Positions 1 through 11,617 of a DNA stretch of 64,000 nucleotides are shown piece by piece. Made by a program: the position numbers and the translations under genes. The DNA comes from Osedax fenrisi (Eukaryota > Annelida > Polychaeta > Sabellida > Siboglinidae). The notes below the pieces were generated by a model. That model saw nothing but the letters and a program-made list of their open reading frames with translations. It searched no databases and had not been told where the DNA came from. The stretch lies in NCBI GenBank assembly GCA_964019155.1, contig OZ025242.1, positions 21,366,092-21,430,091 of the forward strand, given 5' to 3'. The stretch's first letter is position 1. Each line of letters opens with the position of its first letter.

Positions 1-190
1 CAAATGGTACATGAGCTCGTTTTCAAATGGTACATGAGCTCGTTATCAAATGGTACATTAGCTCATTTTCAAATGGTACATGAGCCCTTTTCAAATGGTA
101 CATGAGCTCGTTTTTAAATGGTACATTAGCCATTTTCAAATGGTACATGAGCTCGTTTTCAAATGGAACAAAGCTATGGTCCCGTAGGTC
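1..190. repeat. 23-25 bp minisatellite
   Basis: About eight imperfect copies of a unit containing AAATGGTACATGAGCTCG lie head to tail from the first base of the window, so the array probably continues to the left. Units vary by small substitutions such as ATTAGC for ATGAGC. The short minus-strand open frame across it is only a product of the repeat. Confidence 0.9.
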
Positions 191-1210
191 ATTCTCAAAA
201 AGCCACATATATGTGGCATCTGGGGGACAACGACTGTATCCTTTTCAAACACCCTCTAGTACCATATTTTTCTAACTGTGTACTATTTATAAATAATTAT
301 TTAACTAATTATTTTTAATTATATTACAAATATCATTGATTATATAATTAAATACAAACCATTCAATAACTCCTGTTCTGTTTTGCACTTGATTCTAAAA
401 GATTATTATCATAAAGTTAATTATATATGATATTATAGATTACATATATATATTACGATATTTATAAGTTTTAATTATAGCGTGATACTACTATAAATAG
501 TGAAATTAACAGATATAATTAAGAAGAAATTTACAAATGATAAAGAATACAACCATACAAATGTAATTGCGAAATTATAAACTGCGAAATACCAATACAG
601 TATTAATATAAACTGCGAGGTAATAATACCGTACAAATGTAAAATAATTATACAATAGGCATTATCAGTGAATTATTATTTAAATATTACATATATATGT
701 ATTATATAATATTGTTTAACATACTATATATTATGTAGTGATGTAAACAATTTGATTATTTAGATTAGAATATTAAAAAAGTATTTATAGGATTAATATT
801 TTTATGTACGGTATTAGTATAGCAGTTATTTCATAATTGGAATTTTCGGTTTTTCTATAAGCCATAAATATAGTATATTATTAATATAATTATAATGATA
901 TATTATTTAATACTTTAAAATATTAATAATTTGAATAATTTATTATTATAATATTAATAAATATATGAATTATAATATCAAATATATATATTATATAATA
1001 TACACAAGTATCTTAAAAATGTATTGGTTTTCGCCGAAGATTACAAATAAACTACCCTGTTTGGTTAGAACGGACAAACGGCAATTGTATTTAAAACTAT
1101 ATTTATTAAATTACTTTTATTTCTATATTAACTAATGCTAATTGTATATTTTTCATAATTTATAACTATTATATTGTTAACAATATTTGATATATGGTAT
1201 TATAATAATC

Positions 1211-1259
<49 letters not shown>

Positions 1260-1304
1260 ATACAGGAGAAGCAGGCCGCCGATATATTTAAGAGCCGCCC
1301 ATCG
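191..1304. other. AT-rich intergenic DNA with a (TA)n tract
   Basis: No coding or RNA gene is visible. The stretch is long runs of A and T with a (TA)n microsatellite at about 1212-1257. A less AT-rich patch at about 1030-1090 has no open frame I can recognise. Confidence 0.6.
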
Positions 1305-1935
1305 ATGTAAATATATGTTACTCAAGTAAATATGTTACGCTTGATTTCACACGTTAAAATATTCCATACGAGTAACATATAGTTTATGTTTATTATCATA
1401 TTAACACAAATATATATTATACATGTATAATAATATTAATAGTAACTGTACAATTAAATATTTGATTTTTTATTAAATTTAAATTTTTACTATTATAAAT
1501 TATAAGGTACTATAACGGATATCATATCGATTGATTATATTATTATTCATATATAATATATTGGTTCTGCTTGAAATTAAACGGACATTGTAAAACTATA
1601 TCGATCTCATGTGTACGTAACATATTCGAATAATATTGAATGATTTCTAATAGTATAAATTAAATAAAAATAAAAATTTAATACAAAATAAAATTTATTA
1701 ACAAATATTTAATTTTACAGTTACTATAATGGATAACTATAGATCTATAGATCTATATATCTATGGATTATTATTATACTTATAATTATAATATATATTT
1801 GTGTATTTGTTTAATATGATATAATACACAAAAGCAGTGTATGTATGTTACTGAGTAACATTGTTACTCGTATGGAATATTTTAGCGTGTGAAATCAAGC
1901 GTAACATATTTACTTTAGTGACATATATTTATTAA
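1305..1935. mobile_element. Foldback (MITE-like) element
   Basis: The left part (about 1310-1375) and the right part (about 1850-1930) are inverted copies of each other over more than 60 bases. They share the core GTTACGCTTGATTTCACACG and a CATACGAGTAACAT motif. Weaker complementarity continues inward towards 1500 and 1655. No open frame lies between the arms, so this fits a non-autonomous terminal-inverted-repeat element of about 0.6 kb. I could not assign a superfamily or a clean target duplication. Confidence 0.6.
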
Positions 1936-2249
1936 TAATTTCAATAGTTTCTATTATCAAATGCGTGTTAAAATGTATATTTTAATAAATAAACAAAGTT
2001 AAGTCAAATTAAAGTTAACTTATGCTATCATAATACCAACTATATGATACATTTTCAGAATTAAAATTTCAGATTTTTATTTTGAAATAAAATTTACATT
2101 AGTTCGTATAGAGCCCGTTTTTATATCTAAGTAATGTATCTAATAAATATATTATAATTATGCTTACATATTATTTAATAATAATTTATTATGATATAAT
2201 AATTATAATATAATTATAATTTTAATAATTTTGTACATGTGTTTTTAAA
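1936..2249. other. AT-rich stretch upstream of retrotransposon 1
   Basis: No gene is recognisable. It may contain decayed 5' sequence of the retrotransposon that follows, but no endonuclease start motif can be read here. Confidence 0.4.
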
Positions 2250-4869
2250 ATGAGTATCCGAAAAATCTGTAAAAATTATTTAAACCCTATTAGAATATTT
2301 TATTCTACGCATCTTAATATAGAATACATATGTTTAGATATTGATTTTAGTAACACACAAAAAACAAGAATAATTTGTATTTATAGACCACCATCAACAG
2401 ATATAGCTAATCACCAGGGAATATGTGATTTAATATCATATTTATGTAATATTCACTATCCTAGTAAATTATTAGTAGACTTTAATTTACCCTTAATTAA
2501 TTGGGATACTGTATCTTGTCCAAACTACCCAATGAGTTATAATAAGTTTATTGAATGCACCACATTCTCTTTTACAATATATAACTTTTCCAACTAGACT
2601 AAATAATATACTCGACTTACTTTTTACCAATGATTCACTTTTATTATCTAATATTTCCAAAGAACCCAAATTTGGTATAAATAAACATATTAGCGATCAC
2701 TTTTCTTTTTATTTCAATATTTTATCCATGTCCACACATTCCGTAAACCCAATACTACCAAATTTAAAAAAAGCAAATTTTATTTTAATGTATTCATTAT
2801 TAAAAAATACACAATGGGAAAATATATTATCATATGGTAAATATATCGATGAAACTATAAATATTTTTTACTCAACTATGTTAGATATATTTAGTAAAAC
2901 TGTTCCAATGTCAAAATTATCTACCAATGCACATAAATACCCCAAATATATACACTCTGTTCAATCAAAATGTTTAAGAAATTTCAAAAATAGGAATAAG
3001 TCAACTATTCATAATAACAAATGGAGAGACTCACAATCACTTCTACATTCTAATATTCAAAATTATGCCTTGCAGAGAGAGTACAAGGTTATTAGTTATA
3101 ATAATAAATCTTTGTTCTATAAGTATGTTAATTCGAGATTATCATTTCACAATGGAATATCTCCATTAATTAAAGATGATAATTCATATGCGTCACTTGA
3201 TTATGATAAAGCTGTACTATTGAATGATCAATTCACATCAGTATTTACAAATGATAATGGTATAATTCAAGAGCATACACTAAAAACAGAAAATACTATA
3301 AATGATATTATATTCACTAGAGAAATGGTTATAATATGCTTATGTAAACTTTCTAAATCATGTACAATTCCGCCAGATGAAATACCATCTTATATTTTAC
3401 AAAAATTCTCATATGATTTAGCATTACCATTATCTATAATATTTAACAAATCTATTGAAAATGGTTCATGTCCTATAAAATGGAAATATAGTTTTATAAC
3501 ACCGATTTTTAAGAAAGGTGATCCCTCTAGAAGAGAAAATTATAGACAAATTTCTATAACTAGTATTATATCAAGAGTATTTGAACGATTAATTACAAAA
3601 CACATTAAATTATTTCTACTGAAAAACTCACTTTTATCAAAACATCAATTTGGTTTTATGAGTGGTAAATCAGTAGAGTTACAATTATTGGCGTGCCTAA
3701 ATAAATGGACCTCTGCCATAAATGATAACAAATATATTGATATTGTTTATTTTGATTTCAAAAAAGCGTTTGATAAAGTATCGCATATAAAACTATTAAT
3801 AAAATTAAAAGATATAGGTATAGCTGGTAATATATTAAAATGGATCGAATATTTCCTAACCAATAGGAAACAATCTGTAAAAATAAATCACTCGTATTCC
3901 AAATTCAAAAATGTACTATCAGGTGTGCCCCAAGGTTCAGTTATTGGACCTTTACTTTTCATAATTTGTATTAATGATATAACTAATATATTCTCTGATA
4001 AAATTAAAATAGATTTATTTGCAGATGACACTAAAATACATCTACAATCTAATAACCTATCGGATAGAAAACTGATGCAATTAGCAATTAACTCATTTCT
4101 ATCATGGAGCAAAAACTGGCAACTTGATATAGCACCAAATAAAACCAATCTAATGTCATTAAATAGCATTCTAGTACCAACATATTATATAGAAAACAAA
4201 CTTATTAATAACTGTATTTCAAATAAAGATCTAGGTATAATATTAGATAATTGTTTATATTTTGATAAGCATGTAATAGAGTGTTGTAGAGGTGCTCTAA
4301 TGACTATTAATAATTTATTTAGATGCTTTATAACTATCGATGTTACAATGCTTTTAAAAGCTTATATTACATATGCTCGGCCAAAATTAGAATTTGCCAC
4401 AACTGTTTGGAATCCTGGTCTTAAAGTAAGACGTTACAATGGACTAACCGACAAGCTCGAAAGTGTTCAAAGATTATTCACAAGGAGGCTATTTGGTACT
4501 TGTGGACTAAAATATACTAATTATAATGAACGACTAAATTACCTTGTACTAAAATCTCTCGAACTACGGCGTATTCACAATGACCTGATTATGACATTCA
4601 AGCTAGTTAATAATCTATGCAAGGTTGACTACTCTGAAATATTATATTTTACCAAGAAAAATTCTAGAACACGTGGCCATGACTTAAAACTCCTGGCTTG
4701 TAAGTCACGAACAAATGTACATTTGAACTATCTAAATAACCGTATAATAAATATATGGAATAATCTTGATTATGAAACAGTTCATTCTCCATCCTTGAAC
4801 TGTTTCAAATCTCGTATAAATAAAATTAATTTTAATAGATACTTATCTATTATGCGATCTATTACTTAA
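2250..4869 (+). pseudogene. CR1-like non-LTR retrotransposon ORF2, 5'-truncated and frameshifted
   Basis: This is a decayed copy of the ORF2 polyprotein of a CR1-like LINE (endonuclease plus reverse transcriptase). The first frame (2250-2597) enters part-way into the endonuclease, with ICIYRPPS and a DFNLPLINW motif where the usual leading Gly is Val. A frame change in about 2560-2595 is needed to continue into the second frame, which is open to 4869. That frame carries the endonuclease end (ISDHFS) and a reverse transcriptase with DFKKAFDKVSH, GVPQGSVIGP (3922-3951) and FADDT (4018-4032), then a thumb and C-terminal region. ORF1 and the endonuclease N-terminus are missing. It resembles the intact copy just downstream (ORF2 6643-9444) but is clearly diverged, so it is a relative rather than a recent duplicate. 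Confidence 0.9.
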
Positions 4870-5147
4870 TTTATTGTCATTTTTATTATTATCTTATATA
4901 TATGCTTATATACATGCTATAGCATGTAACCGTTCCATGTAATTCGTAAATTCAATATCTTATGTAAGATATATCATGTTAATATTATCTAATTCTATCT
5001 TAATCTTATGTATTGCGAACGTTTGATATTTATTTTATATATATTAATTTTATTAACTTACTTATTTCCTATTGTTAGTTTAAATGTTTACTGTATACTT
5101 TAATATTTATATTTATGAATTATCATGAATAAAATTCAATTCAATTC
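4870..5147 (+). other. 3' UTR of retrotransposon 1
   Basis: AT-rich trailer between the ORF2 stop and the (AAT)n tail. It ends AAATTCAATTCAATTCA directly before the (AAT)n tract, so the tract is the likely 3' tail of the element. Confidence 0.6.
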
Positions 5148-5338
<191 letters not shown>

Positions 5339-5670
5339 AAAAGTCGTATAAATTTAACGCGTTATTTCTACAAATTAAAAAAAAATTAAATTTCTTTAAA
5401 ACTAATTAATTTCGACATACATTCGGATAACTTGTTCTCTATATTATACGGAATTACATTCGATATTTAGGTAGTCATTACATTAAAGGATAATGTTTTA
5501 AAATCGATTTCGAAAATAAGAAAATTGAAACATCGCAACGCTAATTTATTTAGTAAACAAGAAAAATCGAATTCGGCAATTGTTCAATTTAAAATCATAG
5601 GGAAACAGTTTGTTAAAAATATATATAATTTCTAAAACTATATAATTGTAATATATTTATTACATTAAAA

Positions 5671-6642
5671 ATGGATTGTATTACATGTAATTTAGAAATT
5701 AATAACGAAAATTATATATCATGTTCATGTGGTAATAAATACCATTATAAATGCTTATATAAAGCAAAAATAATGAAAACAAATTGGTCTAATAAATCAC
5801 CACCAAAATATGCTATTCAGTTATTTAGATCACCAAATTTTACATTTAAATGTAATACATGTATAAATAATAATAATGATAATACACCAATATATCAACC
5901 TAGTTTAAATAACTCATTACCATCGTCTACTATTATTGATAATAGTAATATTAATACTTTAATAAATAGCACAGAAACAAAATTAAATATGTTACTATCA
6001 AAAATCACTGAAATAAGTGATATGATTGTTGTAAAAAAATCATACGCTAATGTAACCTCTACTATAACTACTTCTGATACCTTTACTGACAATTTGGTAA
6101 AATCAGTAAATATTATTAAAAATAATATAGATAGCAATAATGAAATAATTATTCACAATATAAATATTCCTAATAATGATAACACTAATTTCTTTAAATA
6201 CTTAGTAAATATTATTTGTAAAACAGTAGATATTAATAAATCGTGTGTATTATCAATAGTTCAATTATCATTTAATAAATTAAAATTAATTTTAGATAAT
6301 GTGGTCTCAAAAAAAATTATTTTATCAAATGTTAACCGATTATGTAAATTACGAGATTTACAAAATTCATTCATTAGAACATCTCTAGATGAAATATCAC
6401 TAGAACGACATCAGATATTATACCATGTAGTTAAAAATAAATTAATTAAAAGTAAAAAAATTATCAAATGTATTTATTATTCTAGAAGTAGTTCCTATGA
6501 ACTAAGATATATTATATATAATAAAATTGACTGGAATATGTCAATTGGTGAAGATAATTTTAGTGTATGGAAATTGTCATATATTACTTATAAAAATTCC
6601 ATTATTAATAAAAATAAAAATAAAAATACAGGTTCTAGATGA
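5671..6642 (+). CDS. LINE ORF1 protein with PHD-like zinc finger
   Basis: A protein of 323 residues, taken as the ORF1 product of retrotransposon 2. In CR1-type LINEs this nucleic-acid-binding protein coats the element RNA. The N-terminus has C3-x2-C6, C18-x-C20, H25-x2-C28 and C61-x2-C64, a C4HC3 pattern of the PHD type known from some LINE ORF1 proteins. A low-complexity Asn/Ser linker follows. The C-terminal third has a charged helix-rich stretch around SFIRTSLDEISLERHQIL, reminiscent of the RRM/C-terminal domain of LINE ORF1 proteins. The ATG at 5671 follows an AT-rich leader. The frame ends in TGA at 6640-6642 and is continuous with ORF2. Asn-rich composition matches the AT bias of the region. 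Confidence 0.85.
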   Translation: MDCITCNLEINNENYISCSCGNKYHYKCLYKAKIMKTNWSNKSPPKYAIQLFRSPNFTFKCNTCINNNNDNTPIYQPSLNNSLPSSTIIDNSNINTLINSTETKLNMLLSKITEISDMIVVKKSYANVTSTITTSDTFTDNLVKSVNIIKNNIDSNNEIIIHNINIPNNDNTNFFKYLVNIICKTVDINKSCVLSIVQLSFNKLKLILDNVVSKKIILSNVNRLCKLRDLQNSFIRTSLDEISLERHQILYHVVKNKLIKSKKIIKCIYYSRSSSYELRYIIYNKIDWNMSIGEDNFSVWKLSYITYKNSIINKNKNKNTGSR

Positions 6643-6645
6643 CTA
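6640..6645 (+). promoter_or_regulatory. Candidate stop-codon readthrough site (TGA CTA)
   Basis: ORF1 and ORF2 are in the same frame and separated by this single stop. UGA followed by CUA is a well-known leaky context used for programmed readthrough in viral and cellular genes. The codons after the stop are open and run straight into the endonuclease N-terminus. The out-of-frame ATG at 6639 overlapping the stop leads to a stop within six codons, which argues against simple reinitiation there. Function is inferred. Confidence 0.6.
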
Positions 6646-9444
6646 ACCGGCAATAAAGATGAAAATATTAAAAATAACAATTTAAATATATATTACGCTA
6701 ATGCTCGTAGTATTAGAAATAAAATGAATTTTTTGGAATTTTTACTTTCATCTAATAAATATGACATTATATGTTTAGTTGAAACATTCTTAACGGTAGA
6801 TGATAGAGATTCTCTATATTTAATCGGTGGAAAAAATTATACACTATTTAGATACGATAAATTAATTCATAGAGGAGGTGTTGCGATATTTTGTAAATCT
6901 AGTTTATGTCCTGTAAGAAATTTTATTTCACACATAGATCTTCAATATATACATTTAAAAATTAATTCAAAAATTCCATTTAATATTATATGTGTCTATA
7001 GACCTCCAAATTGTAATGAAGTTTCTCATGAACAGATATGTAAATTATTTGATATAACCCAACAAAATTATAATTCATCTATAATTATAGGAGATTTTAA
7101 TTTACCAAATTTTAATTGGAAAGCATATACATTTCCTAGTTACCCAAAAAGTTATGCATTACTTTACGATTCGATTATTAAAAATTCATTTTCACAATTA
7201 ATAAATAAGCCAACTCGTTTTTTAACAAGCCATTTACTTTTTACTAATGAAAAACAATTACTATCTAATATAAATATTGGAGACTATTTCAGATTATACA
7301 AAAATATAAGTGACCACTATTCTGTTTCATTTAATGTAAATATTGAAAAATACCCATGTAAACAGATTTTAAAATCAAACAATTTTGATTTCAATAATGC
7401 TAATATAAAATTGATTAAATATCATCTTTCTAGATTTAATTGGGAATATCTTAATTCAAATGATTATAATATCGATCAAAAAGTAGAATATTTTAATAAT
7501 GTTCTAAATAAATTATTTATATCACATATTCCTAATATAAATAATACAATAAAACAGGTACTTCCGAAGAATATATTGAAATTGAAGAAGCAAGTAACAA
7601 AATTATTTCGAAAATCTAAAACTAATTTACAATATAAATATAATTGGATAGAAGCAAAAAAAAAATTAAAGTTTTATAAATTTATGAAAAAAAGACAAAA
7701 TTTAAAATCTGGAGTATCTCCTCTAATTGATATATCAAATAATAATATTTTATTTTCAGATCTCGACAAAGCAAATACGTTAAATTCATATTTTAGTTCA
7801 ATTCAACAAAATGATAATGGAAATTTACCCGAATTTTATAATTTAACTAAACAAAAATTTGATAATATTGATTTAAATCTTGAAATAATTAAAATATTTT
7901 TAAATAGATTAAAAATTACACATACTTTCGGAACTGACGGGATACCATCTTCTATGTTAAAATTATTATCTAATGAATTATGTAGGCCTTTATATATTAT
8001 TTTTAATTCATCTTTATTATCGGGTAATATACCGAAAATTTGGAAAAAATCTATAATCACACCAATTTTTAAAAAGGGTGAACCATCAAATTCAAATAAC
8101 TATAGGCCTATTTCAATAACATGTGTAATGTGTAGAGTATTAGAACGTATTATTTCTAAACAATTAATTTTTTATTTAAAATCTAATAATTTATTAACAA
8201 AATATCAATATGGTTTTATAAGTGGAAAATCCACAGAATTACAATTAACAAAATGTTTAAAATGTTGGTATAATGAATTGAATAATAAAAAATGTGTAGA
8301 TATAATATATATTGATTTTGCAAAAGCTTTTGATGTTGTTTCTCATGAAAAACTACTATTTAAATTAAAATCATACGGTATATCTAATAAAATAATAAAA
8401 TGGTTTTATAATTTTTTATCGAATAGATCTCAAATTACACGGGTTGAAAATTCTTTTTCAAATAGTTCTATTGTAAAATCTGGAGTACCACAAGGATCGG
8501 TTTTAGGTCCAATTTTATTTTTATTATATATTAATGATCTTCCTAGTATATTCTCTTCAAAAATTCATATTGATTTATTTGCCGATGATACAAAAATATA
8601 TTTTTCATACGCATCTGAGAGTGAAAGATTTCTTTTACAAAATAATTTAAATTTATTTTCACAATGGGTAAATAAATGGCAATTAAATATTTCATTATCA
8701 AAATGTGCAGTTATGACTTTAGGGAAGGTTACTCCATCAAAATATTTTATAAATAATATTCAATTAGAAAACGTTACTTTTTATAAAGATTTAGGAATAA
8801 TATTTGAAAATAACCTTTTATTTAATAAACATATTGATTATATTTGTAAAAAAGCTTATTTTTCTTTGAATTCAATTTTTAAATGCATTACTACAAAATC
8901 CCCTAGAGCATTATTAAATGCATATAAAATTTATTGCAGACCAATTTTAGAATATGCATCCATAATTTGGTCACCTTTTTCAAAGGTTAGTAAATTTCGT
9001 AGTCTCATAGACCAAATTGAAAGAGTGCAAAGATTATTTACTAGACGATTAATTACAAGATGCGTAGGATATACAAATTCATCAAATATTAATTATAAAT
9101 CATATATAGAGAGATTGGTATATTTTAAATTAGAATCACTTGAACTTAGAAGGTTAAAAATAGATCTAACTACAATTTTTAAAATTTCAAATAATTATAC
9201 AGATATAAATATATCTGATATTCTTAACATTTCGAATAATTGTAGAACTAGAGGTAATTGTAAAAAATTAAATGTAATACATAATTATGATAATACAATT
9301 AAAAATATAATTAATAATAGATCAGTTAATATATGGAATTCATTAAATAATGATATAATAAAATCTGTATCTGTTTCATCTTTTAAAAATAAAATAAACA
9401 AAATCTGTTTCGACAAACTACTTTTTTTTAACAGAAATTTATAA
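6643..9444 (+). CDS. LINE ORF2: AP-endonuclease and reverse transcriptase (CR1-like)
   Basis: This is the polyprotein that nicks target DNA and reverse-transcribes the element RNA. The frame is open for 933 codons from directly after the ORF1 stop. The first in-frame ATG, at 6724, lies inside the endonuclease, after the canonical first strand read as YYANARSIRNK. A start there would remove catalytic-core sequence, so I place the protein start at the readthrough point. Endonuclease motifs are VYRPP (6994-7008), GDFNLP (7090-7107) and SDHYS (7309-). Reverse transcriptase motifs are YRPISITC, IDFAKAFDVVSHEK, GVPQGSVLGP (8482-8511) and FADDT (8578-8592), followed by the thumb and a C-terminal region ending KINKICFDKLL. 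No premature stop or frameshift is seen. Clade assignment to CR1-like rests on motif style only. Confidence 0.92.
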   Translation, partial: LTGNKDENIKNNNLNIYYANARSIRNKMNFLEFLLSSNKYDIICLVETFLTVDDRDSLYLIGGKNYTLFRYDKLIHRGGVAIFCKSSLCPVRNFISHIDLQYIHLKINSKIPFNIICVYRPPNCNEVSHEQICKLFDITQQNYNSSIIIGDFNLPNFNWKAYTFPSYPKSYALLYDSIIKNSFSQLINKPTRFLTSHLLFTNEKQLLSNINIGDYFRLYKNISDHYSVSFNVNIEKYPCKQILKSNNFDFNNANIKLIKYHLSRFNWEYLNSNDYNIDQKVEYFNNVLNKLFISHIPNINNTIKQVLPKNILKLKKQVTKLFRKSKTNLQYKYNWIEAKKKLKFYKFMKKRQNLKSGVSPLIDISNNNILFSDLDKANTLNSYFSSIQQNDNGNLPEFYNLTKQKFDNIDLNLEIIKIFLNRLKITHTFGTDGIPSSMLKLLSNELCRPLYIIFNSSLLSGNIPKIWKKSIITPIFKKGEPSNSNNYRPISITCVMCRVLERIISKQLIFYLKSNNLLTKYQYGFISGKSTELQLTKCLKCWYNELNNKKCVDIIYIDFAKAFDVVSHEKLLFKLKSYGISNKIIKWFYNFLSNRSQITRVENSFSNSSIVKSGVPQGSVLGPILFLLYINDLPSIFSSKIHIDLFADDTKIYFSYASESERFLLQNNLNLFSQWVNKWQLNISLSKCAVMTLGKVTPSKYFINNIQLENVTFYKDLGIIFENNLLFNKHIDYICKKAYFSLNSIFKCITTKSPRALLNAYKIYCRPILEYASIIWSPFSKVSKFRSLIDQIERVQRLFTRRLITRCVGYTNSSNINYKSYIERLVYFKLESLELRRLKIDLTTIFKISNNYTDINISDILNISNNCRTRGNCKKLNVIHNYDNTIKNIINNRSVNIWNSLNNDIIKSVSVSSFKNKINKICFDKLLFFNRNL

Positions 9445-10399
9445 TTTTATATTGATTTATGTTTCATTTTGTATCTAAATTATTGCATTATCTCTTCTGG
9501 TTTTTTTTTAATGTGTTTTTGTTATAGAAAATTTAGGTTTTTATATATATATTTCAAATATATTATAATATAAAATTAATAATTCATTATTATTACAGAT
9601 AAAGTGTGAAGTATTATTTTACTTTTGTTTGTTCAGTATTATATGTTTGTTTTATATATATTTTGTAAATATGTTTCAAATGTATTATATTACTAAAATA
9701 CAATATTAATAATTTTCTATTATTTCAGATTATAGTGATAAGTATTATATTATTTTGTTTCGTAATATTATTGGTATGTTTTGTTATTAACTGTTTTTGT
9801 ATAGGTATATTGGTTTATTTTATTTGTAACTTGTTTTGTTTTTATATATATATATATATGTTTCAAATTTATTATACAATTAAAATATACATTAATAAAG
9901 TACCTACTATTATTACAGATTTTGGTAAGTATTATATTATTTGTTTGTTTCATTCTAGTATTGGTTTATTTGATTTTTAATATGTTCTGTTTATAATATA
10001 TTTAAAATTTAACATTTAAATATTAAATTATATAACTAATAATGTATTACTAAAACAGGATACAAGATGAAGAATTCTATAAAGTTAAAGTAGAAATTGA
10101 ATATTTCGATGCCACTTACAAAATAATGTATTTTATTTCTATTTTCGATTATTTTTACGCTATCTTTTATTTCTATTTTGATCATTTTTCGTTTATTTTT
10201 ACTATATGATTTATTTCTACTTTCGATTGTTTTTCGTTTATTTTTACGGTAACTGTAAAACATTTTAATTTCCTTAATTTTTTAATTTCGTATTATTCTT
10301 TATTTATTTCTATAACGTATGTTATCGTTAGCAAATATTTATACTTTATACTTTCGATTATATTTTCGGCTATGTATTTGCTTAAATAAATTATCAATC
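9445..10399 (+). repeat. 3' UTR of retrotransposon 2 with degenerate 130-190 bp repeats
   Basis: At least three copies of a diverged unit occur around 9587, 9717 and 9907. Each contains a TATTATTWCAG motif followed a few bases later by a (G)ATAAGTATTAT or GTAAGTATTAT motif. A fourth, weaker one is near 10055. Units also share GTTTCAAAT and ACATTAATAA blocks. Nothing here codes for a recognisable protein. Confidence 0.55.
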
Positions 10400-10815
<416 letters not shown>

Positions 10816-11617
10816 TAATAATTATAATAATAATCATAATAATAATATAATAGATATTTTACTTTATTATTATTAAATATTAAATAGTTAGTTTTGCTAA
10901 AATAAATTGTCAATTTATTTAATGATAGTATCAAGATGTTTTAAAGTTTTATTCATGGAATTTTCCATTTAATCATTATTATTTTTACGGAATATAATAG
11001 AAGTATCATCATCGAATAGAAAAAAATTACCTTGTATTTTAATATTGACTATGTCATTTATAAATATTCAAAATAATAAGGGACCGAGGACATATCCTTG
11101 AGGGACACCACACTTAATATTCTTAATTTGGGATTTAGAATTATTAAATGTTAAAAATTTATTTATATTATTAAGAAAGAATATACTAATTTTAAAGCAA
11201 CTCCTCTGCAACCATACTTCTCTAACTTAATTATTAATAGATCATGACTGATATAATTGAATGTTTCCTTCAGGTCTATAGATATAGTTGTACAATATTT
11301 CATTTTATTTGAAGCTATGGTTCCAGTTATGTCAGTCAATGAGTCGGAAGTTGAAACTTCTTTTTTAAAACCAAATTGGGATTTATTAATTATTTTATTT
11401 GTGTCCATAAAATATATATATATTTAGATTTTAAGACTTTTTCTAAAATTTTTGAGAATGATGATAATATAGAAATTGGCCTATAATTATGTATAATTAG
11501 AAGGATCATCAATATTACTATATTTATATTTAGTTACGACTTTAGCAGTTTTTAGACAATTAGGAAATATGCCCTGTTGTATACATAGATTAATTAAATA
11601 TGATAATATATTACTTA

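Noticed and set aside
1..190. CRISPR-like array
   Set aside because: Units are contiguous without spacers and the window is eukaryotic, so it is a minisatellite.
3888..4169. Minus-strand open frame opposite the reverse transcriptase
   Set aside because: Shadow of the plus-strand ORF2. Similar shadows at 5895-6137, 7836-8060, 51564-51857, 46729-47007 and 58107-58406 were also dropped.
6724..9444. ORF2 starting at the ATG at 6724
   Set aside because: This start lies inside the endonuclease fold. The conserved first strand is encoded upstream in the same open frame, right after the ORF1 stop.
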